This document shows positions 8,433 to 18,776 of a stretch of 64,000 bases of DNA, piece after piece. A program made the translations under genes and the position numbers. Below the pieces are notes generated by a model. That model made no database searches. It was not told the DNA's origin and was given only the letters and a program-made list of their open reading frames with translations. Origin of the DNA: Clostridiaceae bacterium (GTDB lineage: Bacteria; Bacillota; Clostridia; Peptostreptococcales; T1SED10-28). Location of the stretch: positions 67,036 through 131,035 of the forward strand of contig PWFQ01000006.1 of assembly GCA_003554105.1 (NCBI GenBank). Reading direction: 5' to 3'. Position 1 is the stretch's first letter. Each line of letters begins with the position of its first letter.

Positions 8433-8435
8433 CAG

Positions 8436-9128
8436 ATGGATGAAGAAATCAAAAAAAACTTACTTGATATTCAACAACGAATCCGGGAAGCAAATCCTGA
8501 CGGCAAAGAAATAGAAGTTGTGGGAGTGACCAAAACCCACGAGGCTTCTGTCATAAAAGCAGCTTTGAAAGCAGGGATTGATCATATCGGGGAAAACAAG
8601 GTTCAGGAATTTCTCGATAAATACGAAGAGATCCATGAATCACATCCCGAGATCAAGTGGCACATGGTTGGACATTTGCAACGGAACAAAGTAAAGTATA
8701 TAGTGGGAAAAACCACATTAATCCATTCCCTGGACTCCCTCCGGCTGGCAAAGGAAATTAATAAACGGGGAAAAGGTGAAGGAATCAAAGTGAACACCCT
8801 GTTGCAGGTGAACGTGGCAAAGGAAGATTCCAAATTCGGTCTTTTTTTAGAGGATATACCCTCTTTTATAAAAGAGATAGATGAGTTTCAAGGCTTAAAA
8901 ATCCAAGGTTTGATGACCATGGCACCCTTTTACGAGGACGTGGAAAAAACCAGGGATTGCTTTAAAAGACTAAAAGAGTTATTTGAGGCTTTAAAAAAAC
9001 GTCCGCAAAACAACGTTGAGATGAAGTATTTATCGATGGGGATGACCAATGACTTTGAGGTTGCAGTTGAGGAAGGATCGAACATGGTTCGGCTGGGGAG
9101 AACGCTGTTCGGAAAACGGGGATCGTGA
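8436..9128 (+). CDS. ylmE: YggS/YlmE family pyridoxal phosphate homeostasis protein
   Basis: PLP-binding protein of the YggS/PLPBP family, which buffers pyridoxal phosphate and affects amino acid pools. 230 residues, normal. The PLP lysine sits in VVGVTKTH near the N-terminus; IGENKVQEF, WHMVGHLQRNK and LSMGMTNDFEVAVEEGSNMVRLGR are family landmarks. It begins three bases after the HlyD-like gene and leads directly to sepF, the usual place of this gene in Gram-positive bacteria. Confidence 0.95.
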   Translation: MDEEIKKNLLDIQQRIREANPDGKEIEVVGVTKTHEASVIKAALKAGIDHIGENKVQEFLDKYEEIHESHPEIKWHMVGHLQRNKVKYIVGKTTLIHSLDSLRLAKEINKRGKGEGIKVNTLLQVNVAKEDSKFGLFLEDIPSFIKEIDEFQGLKIQGLMTMAPFYEDVEKTRDCFKRLKELFEALKKRPQNNVEMKYLSMGMTNDFEVAVEEGSNMVRLGRTLFGKRGS

Positions 9129-9156
9129 AAGTGAACTTAAATTAGGAGGTATGGAC

Positions 9157-9594
9157 ATGGCAGAAAAAATCATTGAAAAAATGAAGTACTTTGTTGGAAT
9201 GGATGAAGAAGAGCCCATGGAGGAGCAGGATTTTGAAGAAGAATTCGAGGTTGATTCGAAGATGACGAAATCGAAAAACAAGAAAGTGTATAATCTTCAT
9301 AAGAATGAGCAGATCAATGTAATTATTTATGAGCCCCAGGATTTTGAAGAAGCCTCAATAATTGTGGACAATCTGAAAAGTCGAAAGCCGGTCATTGTAA
9401 ATCTGGAAGATGTTGAAACAGAACTTGCAAAGAAATTTTTTGATTTTCTAAGCGGTGCGGTATATGCCCTTGACGGAAACATTCAAAAGGTTTCTGCATC
9501 GATTTTTATTCTTGCACCCAGCAACGTTGAATTGACCGGTGCAGGAGGACATGACGAGTTTAAAGGAAAAGGTGCTTTTCCCTGGCAAAAATAG
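9157..9594 (+). CDS. sepF: Cell division protein SepF
   Basis: Cytosolic division factor that bundles FtsZ filaments and ties them to the membrane. 145 residues: an N-terminal amphipathic helix (AEKIIEKMKYFVG), an acidic linker, then the conserved SepF domain (INVIIYEPQDFEEA, VIVNLEDVE, FDFLSGAVYALDGNIQKVSASIF in part). Start chosen at the ATG at 9157: AGGAGG at 9144-9149 is seven bases away, while the ATG at 9151 is too close. It lies between ylmE and ylmG as in Bacillus. Confidence 0.96.
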   Translation: MAEKIIEKMKYFVGMDEEEPMEEQDFEEEFEVDSKMTKSKNKKVYNLHKNEQINVIIYEPQDFEEASIIVDNLKSRKPVIVNLEDVETELAKKFFDFLSGAVYALDGNIQKVSASIFILAPSNVELTGAGGHDEFKGKGAFPWQK

Positions 9595-9625
9595 AAATTG
9601 ACACAATACAAGGAGATGTATCCCA

Positions 9626-9910
9626 TTGTTAAATCAAGCAGAAGTATTAGCTGCACTGGATTATTTAAGAAGCATTATCAGTTTTCTCATCCTGGCACGG
9701 ATTCTCATGTCATGGATCAACCCCAATCCCGACAGTCCTATTGTCGCATTTCTTCATAGTATCACGGAGCCGATTTTAGGACCCATCCGTTCATTGATCT
9801 ATAATGTGTTTAAGTATCAGGGGATGCTGGACTTTTCCCCGATAGTTGCAATCCTGCTATTAAATGTTGTGTTTTCATTTTTACGGAATTTTGTAAGGAT
9901 GGTTTTGTAA
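9626..9910 (+). CDS. ylmG: YggT family membrane protein YlmG
   Basis: Small membrane protein of the YggT family, 94 residues, with two hydrophobic segments (about 14-32 and 70-92) and the conserved loop RILMSWINPNPDSPI and TEPILGPIR. The family is linked to division and envelope organisation, but its biochemical role is not settled. The start is TTG at 9626, with AGGAG ten bases upstream. Neighbours sepF and ylmH fix its identity. Confidence 0.92.
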   Translation: MLNQAEVLAALDYLRSIISFLILARILMSWINPNPDSPIVAFLHSITEPILGPIRSLIYNVFKYQGMLDFSPIVAILLLNVVFSFLRNFVRMVL

Positions 9911-9923
9911 CGGGAGGGATGAC

Positions 9924-10709
9924 GTGATTGACAAAGAACACTTAACAGCACATATTCAGGACCGGGATGTGAAACAGAACGTAATCAAGGCCCTGGACAA
10001 AATCGAAGGAGTACTGAAAAATCACGATATACGCACAACTGATTTTCTGAATCCCTACGAACAGCATGAGGTTCAGGCGGGATTAAATCATTTTTCTGAT
10101 TTAAACTACAGATTAGAAGGTGGTTATCAAGGGGCAGAACGTCAAGTGATAACCATTTTTCATGAGTATCTTCCACCCGGAGAGGTTCCCTTTGGGATTG
10201 ATCTGTTGAAAGTTCGAAACAAGAGTTCCTTCAACACGTTGGGACACCGGGACTATCTGGGTGGTATTCTGGGCTTAGGGATCAAACGTGAAAAAATCGG
10301 TGATCTTTTAGTCCATGAAGACTATGCCCATGTCATTGTTGCCAAGGAGATTTCCGAGTATCTTGTGTTCCATTTGGAGAAGGTGGCCAACGCTCCCGTG
10401 GAAGTTTCCCATGACCGGCTTTCCAATCTCTCTCTTCCTGAACAGCAAGGAAAAACCGTGGTGGGAAGTGTGGCTTCCCTCCGATTAGACGGAATTCTTG
10501 CTTTGGGATTCAAGCTCTCTAGGAAAGAAGCCCAGGAAGCAGTTGGCAAGGGTCTTGCAAAAATCAATCATCGGCCAGTTATGAAAACTGCGGAGGAAGT
10601 TGAACTCAAAGATCAGATATCAGTAAAGGGATATGGTCGGTTGACTGTAATGGAACTTGGTAAAACCACACGGTCGGGGAGAATTAAAGTTACGCTGATT
10701 CGACAATAG
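9924..10709 (+). CDS. ylmH: YlmH family RNA-binding protein with S4 domain
   Basis: 261 residues; the C-terminal third (about 180-255) is an S4 RNA-binding domain (RLDGILALGFKLSRKEAQEAVGKG, then INHRPVMKT). The N-terminal two thirds are the YlmH-specific region. Members of this family act in rescue of stalled 50S subunits together with RqcH; the partner rqcH lies only 3 kb downstream here. Start is GTG with GGGAGGG upstream. Confidence 0.93.
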   Translation: MIDKEHLTAHIQDRDVKQNVIKALDKIEGVLKNHDIRTTDFLNPYEQHEVQAGLNHFSDLNYRLEGGYQGAERQVITIFHEYLPPGEVPFGIDLLKVRNKSSFNTLGHRDYLGGILGLGIKREKIGDLLVHEDYAHVIVAKEISEYLVFHLEKVANAPVEVSHDRLSNLSLPEQQGKTVVGSVASLRLDGILALGFKLSRKEAQEAVGKGLAKINHRPVMKTAEEVELKDQISVKGYGRLTVMELGKTTRSGRIKVTLIRQ

Positions 10710-10729
10710 AAATCCGGAGGAGGTCTATT

Positions 10730-11191
10730 ATGATTACACCCTTAGATATTGAAAAAAAGGAATTCAGCAAAGGTGTACGAGGTTACAAGGAACGGGAAGT
10801 CGAGGATTTTCTCAACGAGGTGCTCATCGATTATGAGAAAATCTATAACGAAAACTCCAAACTCAAGGAAGAAATTCAGCGAATGAAGGATGCAATGGAG
10901 AAATACAAAAACATCGAGGAAACACTAAAAAGCACCCTGGTGATTGCACAGAGCACCGCAGAGGAAGTGAAGAGAAATGCCAGTAAAGAGGCTGAACTGA
11001 TTATCGGAAAAGCCGAGGCGAAAGCGGAGCATCTTCTCAGGGATTCTAAACGACAGGCCGATAAAATCCAACAGGAACATGAGGAAGCCAGAAAGAGCAT
11101 GAATCTTTTCAAAGTTCGATGTAAAACCCTTCTGGAATCACAACTCAGTACATTCCTAGATGCTGATCTTAACGAAGATGAAGAAATTTAA
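10730..11191 (+). CDS. divIVA: DivIVA domain protein
   Basis: Coiled-coil protein that gathers at curved membrane (poles and septum) and recruits division and polarity factors. 153 residues: the DivIVA N-terminal motif (TPLDIEKKEFSKGVRGYKERE, with the VRGY and DFLNEV signature) then a long charged coiled coil (residues about 35-130). Good ribosome site GGAGGAGG. It closes the division operon and is followed by a terminator. Confidence 0.95.
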   Translation: MITPLDIEKKEFSKGVRGYKEREVEDFLNEVLIDYEKIYNENSKLKEEIQRMKDAMEKYKNIEETLKSTLVIAQSTAEEVKRNASKEAELIIGKAEAKAEHLLRDSKRQADKIQQEHEEARKSMNLFKVRCKTLLESQLSTFLDADLNEDEEI

Positions 11192-11193
11192 GG

Positions 11194-11228
11194 AATCCCC
11201 AAATTCCCAATGAAGGGGATTTTTTTTG
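11194..11228 (+). terminator. Intrinsic terminator after divIVA
   Basis: AATCCCC (11194-11200) pairs with GGGGATT (11215-11221) around a 14-base loop, and the stem runs into a tract of eight T. No clear promoter is seen before the next gene, so some read-through into mtnN is likely. Confidence 0.75.
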
Positions 11229-11256
11229 GAAAAGTATAGAGAAAGGAAGGATATTC

Positions 11257-11958
11257 ATGTTACAATATGGAATCATCGGAGCAATGGATGAAGAGGTCGA
11301 TGCTCTTAAAGAAGAGATGCTTGTTAAGAAAGAGCATAGGATTGCAGGGCTGGATTTTTTTGTTGGGGAACTGGCAAATTGCCCCATGGTTCTTGTGCGT
11401 TCGGGAATCGGGAAGGTAAATGCCGCCCTCTGTGCCCAGATTCTCATCAGTGAATTTAAAGTAAAAAACATTATCAATACCGGTGTTGCCGGTGCCATCG
11501 ATGAATCTTTAAATATATTGGATTTAGTTGTTTCCACTGAGCTGCAACAATATGATGTGGATACATCGAAGTTCGGATTCGAGGTGGGAGTGATCCCCCG
11601 GATGGAAACCTCCATTTTCCCGGCGGATGCCACCCTGATTGACCTCGCAGAAAAGCATGGGAATAGCCTTTTCGGCGGGGATGTGGTGAAAAAGGGAAAA
11701 ATTGTGACGGGAGACACTTTTGTCAGCTCATCGGAACAGAAGGAGCAACTGGAGAAAACCTTTTCAGCCATGGCAACGGAAATGGAAGGGGCCGCAATAG
11801 CCCATGTGTGTTATATGAATCAGGTTCCCTTCGTGGTGATTCGGAGTATGTCCGATAAGGCAGACGGATCCGCCGGTATGCATTACTCAAGCTTCGTTAT
11901 GGAGGCTGCAAACCGTTCCAAGGATTTGGTCAAAGCCATATTAGGTGATGCCTGTTAA
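11257..11958 (+). CDS. mtnN: 5'-methylthioadenosine/S-adenosylhomocysteine nucleosidase
   Basis: Cleaves adenine from methylthioadenosine and S-adenosylhomocysteine, in methionine salvage and the activated methyl cycle. 233 residues, normal. Landmarks: IGAMDEEVDALKE (catalytic Glu), VRSGIGKVNAAL, NTGVAGAID, TEMEGAAIAHVCY and SMSDKAD with the catalytic Asp. In Bacillus the space between divIVA and lspA holds ileS; here this gene takes that place. Confidence 0.97.
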   Translation: MLQYGIIGAMDEEVDALKEEMLVKKEHRIAGLDFFVGELANCPMVLVRSGIGKVNAALCAQILISEFKVKNIINTGVAGAIDESLNILDLVVSTELQQYDVDTSKFGFEVGVIPRMETSIFPADATLIDLAEKHGNSLFGGDVVKKGKIVTGDTFVSSSEQKEQLEKTFSAMATEMEGAAIAHVCYMNQVPFVVIRSMSDKADGSAGMHYSSFVMEAANRSKDLVKAILGDAC

Positions 11959-11964
11959 GAAGGC

Positions 11965-12432
11965 GTGAGGAGGAAGGACATTTTGATAGTCTTAGTAATT
12001 ATCGGGATATTGGCATTGGATATTGCAACAAAGTATTGGGCCTTTCATTATCTTCAACCGGTGGGCTCAATACCAGTCATCGAAAACATCTTTCATCTGA
12101 CCTATGTTGAAAATCCCGGGGCAGCCTTCGGTATTTTACAGGATCAGCGATGGGTGTTTATCATCGCCACGGTTTTAACCCTTGGGTTTATTGTGTGGTT
12201 TTTGCGGAATATGGATCCTGATATTAAACTTTTGCGTTGGGGCCTGGCATTGATCGTAGCAGGAGCTATAGGAAACCTGATCGATCGTATTCTTCTAGGG
12301 TATGTGATCGACTTTTTGGATTTTCGGGTTTGGCCCGTCTTTAATGTGGCGGATATCTCTGTTGTTGTGGGAACGGGACTTACCATTCTGGTCATTCTAT
12401 TTTACGACCGGGTGCTGGAAAAGGGGTTATAG
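11965..12432 (+). CDS. lspA: Lipoprotein signal peptidase (signal peptidase II)
   Basis: Membrane aspartyl protease that removes signal peptides from lipid-modified prolipoproteins. 155 residues with four hydrophobic segments. Catalytic boxes are visible: VENPGAAFGIL and FNVADISVVVG with the second Asp; a first Asp-containing region is ALDIATKYW. Two starts are possible: GTG 11965, used here, which adds a basic MRRK end, or TTG 11983, which is better placed behind AGGAGG (11968-11973). The ribosome site favours the second; the positive-inside rule favours the first. Confidence 0.95.
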   Translation: MRRKDILIVLVIIGILALDIATKYWAFHYLQPVGSIPVIENIFHLTYVENPGAAFGILQDQRWVFIIATVLTLGFIVWFLRNMDPDIKLLRWGLALIVAGAIGNLIDRILLGYVIDFLDFRVWPVFNVADISVVVGTGLTILVILFYDRVLEKGL

Positions 12433-12435
12433 AGT

Positions 12436-13885
<1,450 letters not shown>

Positions 13886-13892
13886 AATAAAA

Positions 13893-13939
13893 AAAGGCAA
13901 AAGAAAGGAGATCACGAGGGATCTCCTTTCTTTATTTTT
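13893..13939. terminator. Bidirectional terminator between pyrR and rqcH
   Basis: Perfect 14-base stem AAAGAAAGGAGATC (13900-13913) with GATCTCCTTTCTTT (13920-13933) around ACGAGG; ATTTTTG follows on the plus strand and a run of seven T follows on the reverse strand. The rqcH stop codon lies inside the stem. Confidence 0.92.
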
Positions 13940-15681
13940 GAGACGTTTTCTTCCAGAGCATCCACAAGGATGGTGGAGAACTCTTCGTAGGTGACCATGC
14001 CCGGCTTTGAGCCTTTGGGACTTTTTACGTATTTCCTCTTGGTGTAGTCCACGGGGATCTTTGTGGCGTTCCGATCCCTGCTGTAATAGGCTGCAAGTGT
14101 TGCCGCTTCGAGAAGAGATTCGTTTGAGGGCTCCTTCCCTCCTGTGATCAGTGCGACATGGGAGCCCGCTTGATCTTTTATATGAAACCAGTAATCTTCC
14201 CGACCGGCGATTTTAAAGGTGATGTTTTCGTTTTGACGGTTGTTTTTGCCCACAAAGATCGGATAGCCTTCAACACTTTCAAACCGAAGGGGTTGAGAAG
14301 GCCGTTGCCGTTTATCCTCTTTTTTTCGTTTTTTTCGAAGATACCCTTCCTTTTCCAATTCATCCCGGATCTCCTGAAAATCATCCAAACTCTGGGTGTG
14401 ATCGATGGAAGTGAGAACTCCTTGCAGATAGCTGATCTCGTTTTTAGTTATACGCTGCTGTTTTTTGATCTCTATCAAGGCAATTTTTGCTTTATGATAA
14501 CGCTTATAAAACCGTTGGGCATTAGCTGCCGGAGACAGCTGAGGATTGAGCGCAATGGAAACCTCCCCCTGGTTTTCGTCATAAAAATTAATTGCCTTCA
14601 GAACACGATCGCCTTTGCTCAGCCTGTGAAGATTTGCCATGACCAAATCTCCCTTAATTTTGTGTTCTTCTGCTCCCTGGGCCTGCTGGTATTCTTTTTC
14701 CAGCTTTCCGTATTTATTTGAGAGACGGTGGATTTTACGCTGTATGGACTTCCGCAAATCCTGGGATTTTTGCTTTAAGCGTTCCTTGTGGTCCTTTGTT
14801 TCATAAAAATACTCTAAAAGCCCACTGATGTGATCAAAGGGTTTTTTCTCATAGAGCTCCAAATGGTCAAGGGGATAAACTCCGAAGGCTTTTGGTTTCC
14901 CTTTTAAAAGATATACCACAGGCTCTTTCTTCTTCTCTTTTAAGAACTCCATCAGTGCCTTAAACTCCTGATACAGTTCATAAAGCTCATGATCTTGAAG
15001 GTCCTTTACCAAGAGGGTTTCCGATAACCCGCTACGGTGAATCAGTTCCCGTGAGATCAGGGGAGAAAAACCGATGAGGTTGGTGAAAACACCTCGAATC
15101 AGATCTTCATTGGGGCTTTGATGGAGAATCTCCTTAAATGCAAGAATCGATGAGACGTTAAAGGGGCTCACCTGTTCTCCAATGGGAGGATGGACATAGG
15201 GAAGACCCGGAAGAACCTGGCGAAAAGAGCTTACTTCAAAGCCCACCCGTTTGATGCTGTCCAGGATCTTATTTTCACTTCCCTCCACTAAAAGAATATT
15301 GCTGTGCTTTCCCATCATTTCGATGATCAGTTCGGTCTTTCTCATGACATTCAGTTCATCATAGGATTCCACAATGATTTTTATAACCCGGTCGAAATGA
15401 GGCTGCTGAAAATCGATGATCCTGCCATTTTGAAGGGATTTTCGAAGAAGCATCACAAAACTCGGGGCTTTTTCAGGATTGGGCTTTGTCTTTTCCGTAA
15501 GATGAATTCTTGGATAATTGCTGTTGGCGGAAAGCAGCAGCCGGTAATTTTTTTTATGATGACGAATGACCAGATGAATCTCGTCCTTTTCCGGTTGGAA
15601 AACCTTATTGATTTTTCCTCCGATTAATTCCTGTTTCAGCTCTTCCGTAATGGAGTAGAGTAACGTTCCGTCCAGTGCCAT
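13912..15681 (-). CDS. rqcH: RqcH (NFACT family) ribosome quality control protein
   Basis: Binds the 50S subunit carrying a stalled nascent chain and adds C-terminal alanine tails that mark it for proteolysis; also annotated as fibronectin-binding protein (FbpA). 589 residues: NFACT-N (starts MALDGTLLYSITEELKQEL; includes NSNYPRIHL), helical coiled coils around 280-420, and NFACT-R near the C-terminus (VGKNNRQNENITFK, DYWFHIKDQAGSHVAL). Start at ATG 15681 with TAGGAGG upstream; the open frame continues further but has no ribosome site there and would overlap the dapF promoter. Confidence 0.95.
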   Translation of the reverse strand: MALDGTLLYSITEELKQELIGGKINKVFQPEKDEIHLVIRHHKKNYRLLLSANSNYPRIHLTEKTKPNPEKAPSFVMLLRKSLQNGRIIDFQQPHFDRVIKIIVESYDELNVMRKTELIIEMMGKHSNILLVEGSENKILDSIKRVGFEVSSFRQVLPGLPYVHPPIGEQVSPFNVSSILAFKEILHQSPNEDLIRGVFTNLIGFSPLISRELIHRSGLSETLLVKDLQDHELYELYQEFKALMEFLKEKKKEPVVYLLKGKPKAFGVYPLDHLELYEKKPFDHISGLLEYFYETKDHKERLKQKSQDLRKSIQRKIHRLSNKYGKLEKEYQQAQGAEEHKIKGDLVMANLHRLSKGDRVLKAINFYDENQGEVSIALNPQLSPAANAQRFYKRYHKAKIALIEIKKQQRITKNEISYLQGVLTSIDHTQSLDDFQEIRDELEKEGYLRKKRKKEDKRQRPSQPLRFESVEGYPIFVGKNNRQNENITFKIAGREDYWFHIKDQAGSHVALITGGKEPSNESLLEAATLAAYYSRDRNATKIPVDYTKRKYVKSPKGSKPGMVTYEEFSTILVDALEENVSKIKKGDPS

Positions 15682-15777
15682 GGTCAACCTCCTACTTTTC
15701 TTCTGGTATGGAATAAATATAGCACAAAAGCCGATGATTCGCAAAAATGAAAGGGAGTGGTGTAAAGGGAAAAGATT

Positions 15778-15786
15778 TGTTATAAT
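15778..15786 (+). promoter_or_regulatory. Extended -10 promoter before dapF
   Basis: TGTTATAAT: TGn followed by perfect TATAAT, 47 bases before the dapF ATG, with no convincing -35. It probably starts the dapF-to-metallopeptidase transcript. Confidence 0.55.
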
Positions 15787-15832
15787 GATTGAAAGCATCA
15801 AGGAAAAAAACGATGAAAACAGGAGAAAAACC

Positions 15833-16654
15833 ATGGAAATCCCTTTTTGGAAGTTGGAAGGCATAGGAAATGATTTTATTGTTGTAAAGGAAAGAGACAT
15901 TTCAATGGTTGAAGATGAGTCTTCCTTTGTCAAGGAGGTTTGTCATCGACGGTTGGGGCTCGGTGCTGACGGTTTGATGGTGGTAAAGGAATCGGAAGTT
16001 GCCGATGTTAAAATGCGTTACTATAATCAGGACGGCTCAAGAGCCGATCTTTGCGGGAACGGACTCCGCTGTTTTGCAAAGTATGTGTACGATCAGGGAA
16101 TTGTCAGTACCAAAGAATTTCAGGTGGAAACCTCTGCAGGAATTAAGGATATCGAAATTACCGAAGGAGAGCCGGGAGAGGGAATCACTGAAATAAAAAT
16201 CCTTATGGGAGACTATACTCTGGATTTTCTCAGGAAACGATTCTCCTATGACGGAATGGATTTCGAAGCATCTTCCTGTATTATGGGGGTGCCCCATTTA
16301 GTCATCTGGAAGGATGTTTTAAACCTGGAGGAGGTCTCCAGGGTGGGTCCGGTTTTTGAAAAAGACCCTTCCTTCCCTCAGGGAACCAATGTAAACTTTG
16401 CCAGAGTTGTGGACGAATCTTTCATCGAAGTCATTACCTGGGAGAGGGGCTGCGGTAAAACCCTGGGATGCGGAACCGGAGTCACTGCTGTTGCTGTTTT
16501 AGCCAATGAATTGGGAAAAACCCATCGAAGGATGGCGGTTAAATCCCCCGGGGGACTTTTATTCATTGAAATCACCCCGATTGAAAATAAAATATTTATG
16601 ACGGGACCCGCTAGGAAAATCGGAGAGGGTCGATACTTACCGAAGCAAGGATGA
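15833..16654 (+). CDS. dapF: Diaminopimelate epimerase
   Basis: Converts LL- to meso-diaminopimelate for lysine and peptidoglycan synthesis. 273 residues. Both catalytic cysteines are visible: NQDGSRADLCGNGLRCFAKY in the first half and GCGKTLGCGTGVTAVAV in the second; the start reads FWKLEGIGNDFIVV, typical of the family. Start chosen at ATG 15833 with AGGAG ten bases upstream rather than the longer open frame that overlaps rqcH. First gene of a probable long operon. Confidence 0.97.
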   Translation: MEIPFWKLEGIGNDFIVVKERDISMVEDESSFVKEVCHRRLGLGADGLMVVKESEVADVKMRYYNQDGSRADLCGNGLRCFAKYVYDQGIVSTKEFQVETSAGIKDIEITEGEPGEGITEIKILMGDYTLDFLRKRFSYDGMDFEASSCIMGVPHLVIWKDVLNLEEVSRVGPVFEKDPSFPQGTNVNFARVVDESFIEVITWERGCGKTLGCGTGVTAVAVLANELGKTHRRMAVKSPGGLLFIEITPIENKIFMTGPARKIGEGRYLPKQG

Positions 16655-16684
16655 ATAAAGACAGATTACAGGAGGGATTAAATC

Positions 16685-17566
16685 ATGATCTATAGTATGA
16701 CAGGCTTTGGGCGGGGAGAAGTACAGGTGGAGAACAAAGTGTTTTCCGTTGAGGGAAAGACAGTTAATCATCGGTATCTGGATATCAGCATCCGTATGCC
16801 TAAGCGCTACATCTACATGGAGGAAATTCTTCGAAAGCGCATAAAGGAGTCCATAAATCGGGGCAAGGTAGATCTTTTTATTAACATTGAAACCGTTGGA
16901 GAGGCCGAAGGGGAAGTGGTCATGGATCTGAATCTGGCAAAGGACTATCATGCCGCTCTGGAAAAGATCGGAGCCGCCCTTCATTTGCAAAATGAGGTCA
17001 GTGCATTGCAGATCAGCCGTTTTCCTGAAGTAATCAGCTTGAAAAGCAAGGAAGAAAACGAGGAGCTGGTGGAAAAAGGGCTGACAGAGGCAATTGAAGA
17101 GGCCCTTAAGCAAATTATGTCCATGAGAGAACAGGAGGGACTTCGCACAAAAGAGGATTTGAAGGATCGTCTTGAGGAAGTGGAAGAAGCATGGAAGATG
17201 ATTGAAGGCTTTGCACCACAACAGGTTGAATCCTATAGAGAACGGCTTATGGAGAGGATTCAGGAACTTACGGAAAACGGAATGGAGATTGATGAGGATC
17301 GGATTCATTCCGAGGTCGTGTATTTTGCGGATAAAAGCAATATCAACGAAGAGCTTGTCCGTTTAAAGAGTCACACTCAACAATTTCTTCAATCCATGGA
17401 AAAAACTGAACCGATGGGAAGAAAGTTGGATTTTCTGATTCAGGAGATGAACCGGGAGATTAATACAATTTCTTCAAAATCCCATACCGTAGAAATTTCC
17501 AATGAGGTAGTAACATTAAAAAGCGCCCTGGAAAAGATGCGGGAACAGGTTCAAAATATTGAATAG
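16685..17566 (+). CDS. yicC: YicC/YloC family endoribonuclease
   Basis: 293 residues of the YicC family, whose E. coli member is an endoribonuclease acting on RNA including small RNAs. The N-terminal signature [12 protein letters not shown] is followed by [15 protein letters not shown]; the C-terminal DUF1732 region reads [19 protein letters not shown]. Good GGAGGG ribosome site. It precedes remA and gmk, as yloC does in Bacillus. Confidence 0.95.
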   Translation: MIYSMTGFGRGEVQVENKVFSVEGKTVNHRYLDISIRMPKRYIYMEEILRKRIKESINRGKVDLFINIETVGEAEGEVVMDLNLAKDYHAALEKIGAALHLQNEVSALQISRFPEVISLKSKEENEELVEKGLTEAIEEALKQIMSMREQEGLRTKEDLKDRLEEVEEAWKMIEGFAPQQVESYRERLMERIQELTENGMEIDEDRIHSEVVYFADKSNINEELVRLKSHTQQFLQSMEKTEPMGRKLDFLIQEMNREINTISSKSHTVEISNEVVTLKSALEKMREQVQNIE

Positions 17567-17580
17567 AAGGGAAGAGTTCG

Positions 17581-17874
17581 ATGAATGGAGGATTAATCAA
17601 TATCGGGTTCGGGAACATTGTGGCGGCCAATCGGATTGTGGCAATTGTCAGCCCCGAATCAGCCCCGATTAAGCGGATGATTCAGGAAGCAAGAGAACGG
17701 GGAATGCTGGTTGATGCAACCTATGGCAGAAGAACCCGGGGAGTAATCATCACAGACAGTGAACATATTATTTTGTCAGCAGTACAGCCGGAAACAGTGG
17801 CCCATCGATTAGGGGAAAAAGAAGCACGGGGGATGGTAATCTCTCAGGAAATGGAAAGTGAAGAGAACTCCTAG
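17581..17874 (+). CDS. remA: Extracellular matrix/biofilm regulator RemA (DUF370)
   Basis: Small DNA-binding regulator, 97 residues; in Bacillus RemA activates matrix genes and some osmoprotection genes. Signature: [52 protein letters not shown]. Conserved placement between yicC and gmk. Its targets in this organism are unknown. Confidence 0.95.
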   Translation: MNGGLINIGFGNIVAANRIVAIVSPESAPIKRMIQEARERGMLVDATYGRRTRGVIITDSEHIILSAVQPETVAHRLGEKEARGMVISQEMESEENS

Positions 17875-17912
17875 GCCGAAAGTGATTCGGACGAGACAGA
17901 AAGAGGGATGAT

Positions 17913-18518
17913 ATGAAGCAAAAAGGCTTGTTAATTGTGATTTCCGGTCCGTCTGGGGCGGGAAAGGGAACAATCTGTAGAGCACTGATTGAAAAACGTC
18001 CAAAAATCCATGTGTCGGTTTCAGCCACTACAAGAAACCCCAGAAAGGGAGAAGAGGATGGAATCAACTACTACTTTCTTTCGAAGGAGACATTTGAGTT
18101 CCGAATCCAACGGGAGGAGTTTCTTGAGTATGCCCGGGTCTACGACAATTATTACGGGACTCCGAAAAAGAATGTGCTTAAACGGTTGGAAAAAGGAGAG
18201 GACGTTCTTTTGGAAATCGATACGGAAGGAGCTCTTCAAGTAAAGGAGCAGTTCCCGGAAGGTGTGTTGATTTTTATTCTGCCCCCGAAACTGGAGGATC
18301 TCAAAAGCAGAATCAAAGGACGGGGCACAGAAACAGAAGCGGACATAAAAAAGCGGCTTGATTGTGCAAAGGAAGAAATTCAGCGGATCCATGAATATCA
18401 TTATGGAGTTGTAAATGATGATGTGGATCGTGCTACAAGGGATGTTGAAGCAATTCTGCGATCTGAAAAATTGAAGACGAACCGGAATTATCAGGAAATA
18501 ATTCACCAATATTTGTAA
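17913..18518 (+). CDS. gmk: Guanylate kinase
   Basis: Phosphorylates GMP to GDP with ATP. 201 residues. P-loop ISGPSGAGKGTICRAL near residue 10-25, the GMP-binding segment SVSATTRNPRKGEEDGINYYF, and the lid region GRGTETEADIKKRL. Ribosome site GAGGGATGAT before the ATG. The remA-gmk-rpoZ order is conserved in Bacillota. Confidence 0.97.
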   Translation: MKQKGLLIVISGPSGAGKGTICRALIEKRPKIHVSVSATTRNPRKGEEDGINYYFLSKETFEFRIQREEFLEYARVYDNYYGTPKKNVLKRLEKGEDVLLEIDTEGALQVKEQFPEGVLIFILPPKLEDLKSRIKGRGTETEADIKKRLDCAKEEIQRIHEYHYGVVNDDVDRATRDVEAILRSEKLKTNRNYQEIIHQYL

Positions 18519-18564
18519 TACGTCGAATGCGATAACAAGAAACATAAAATGAGGAGTGAAAGCC

Positions 18565-18768
18565 ATGTTAAACCCATCAGTCAATGATTTGGTAAAAAAG
18601 GTCGGAAGCAAATATACACTGGTTATTCTTGCAGCAAAGAGAGCACGGGAACTGAATGTAGGTGCGATTCCAACAATTGATACAGAGAGCAACGAGAAAT
18701 CGGTATCTATAGCAACCAGAGAAATCATGGAAGGAAAAATCCACTATACCGTCATTGAAGAAGAGTAG
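18565..18768 (+). CDS. rpoZ: RNA polymerase omega subunit
   Basis: Small subunit that helps assemble beta-prime into RNA polymerase. 67 residues, with the family core DLVKKVGSKYTLVILAAKRARELN. Start taken at ATG 18565, eight bases after GAGGAG; an in-frame GTG at 18556 overlaps the ribosome site and is unlikely. Confidence 0.95.
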   Translation: MLNPSVNDLVKKVGSKYTLVILAAKRARELNVGAIPTIDTESNEKSVSIATREIMEGKIHYTVIEEE

Positions 18769-18776
18769 GTGATAAG

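Noticed and set aside
15682-15933. 84-residue hydrophobic extension of rqcH
   Set aside because: Overlaps the dapF promoter and start; the NFACT-N family start is exactly at 15681 with TAGGAGG upstream.
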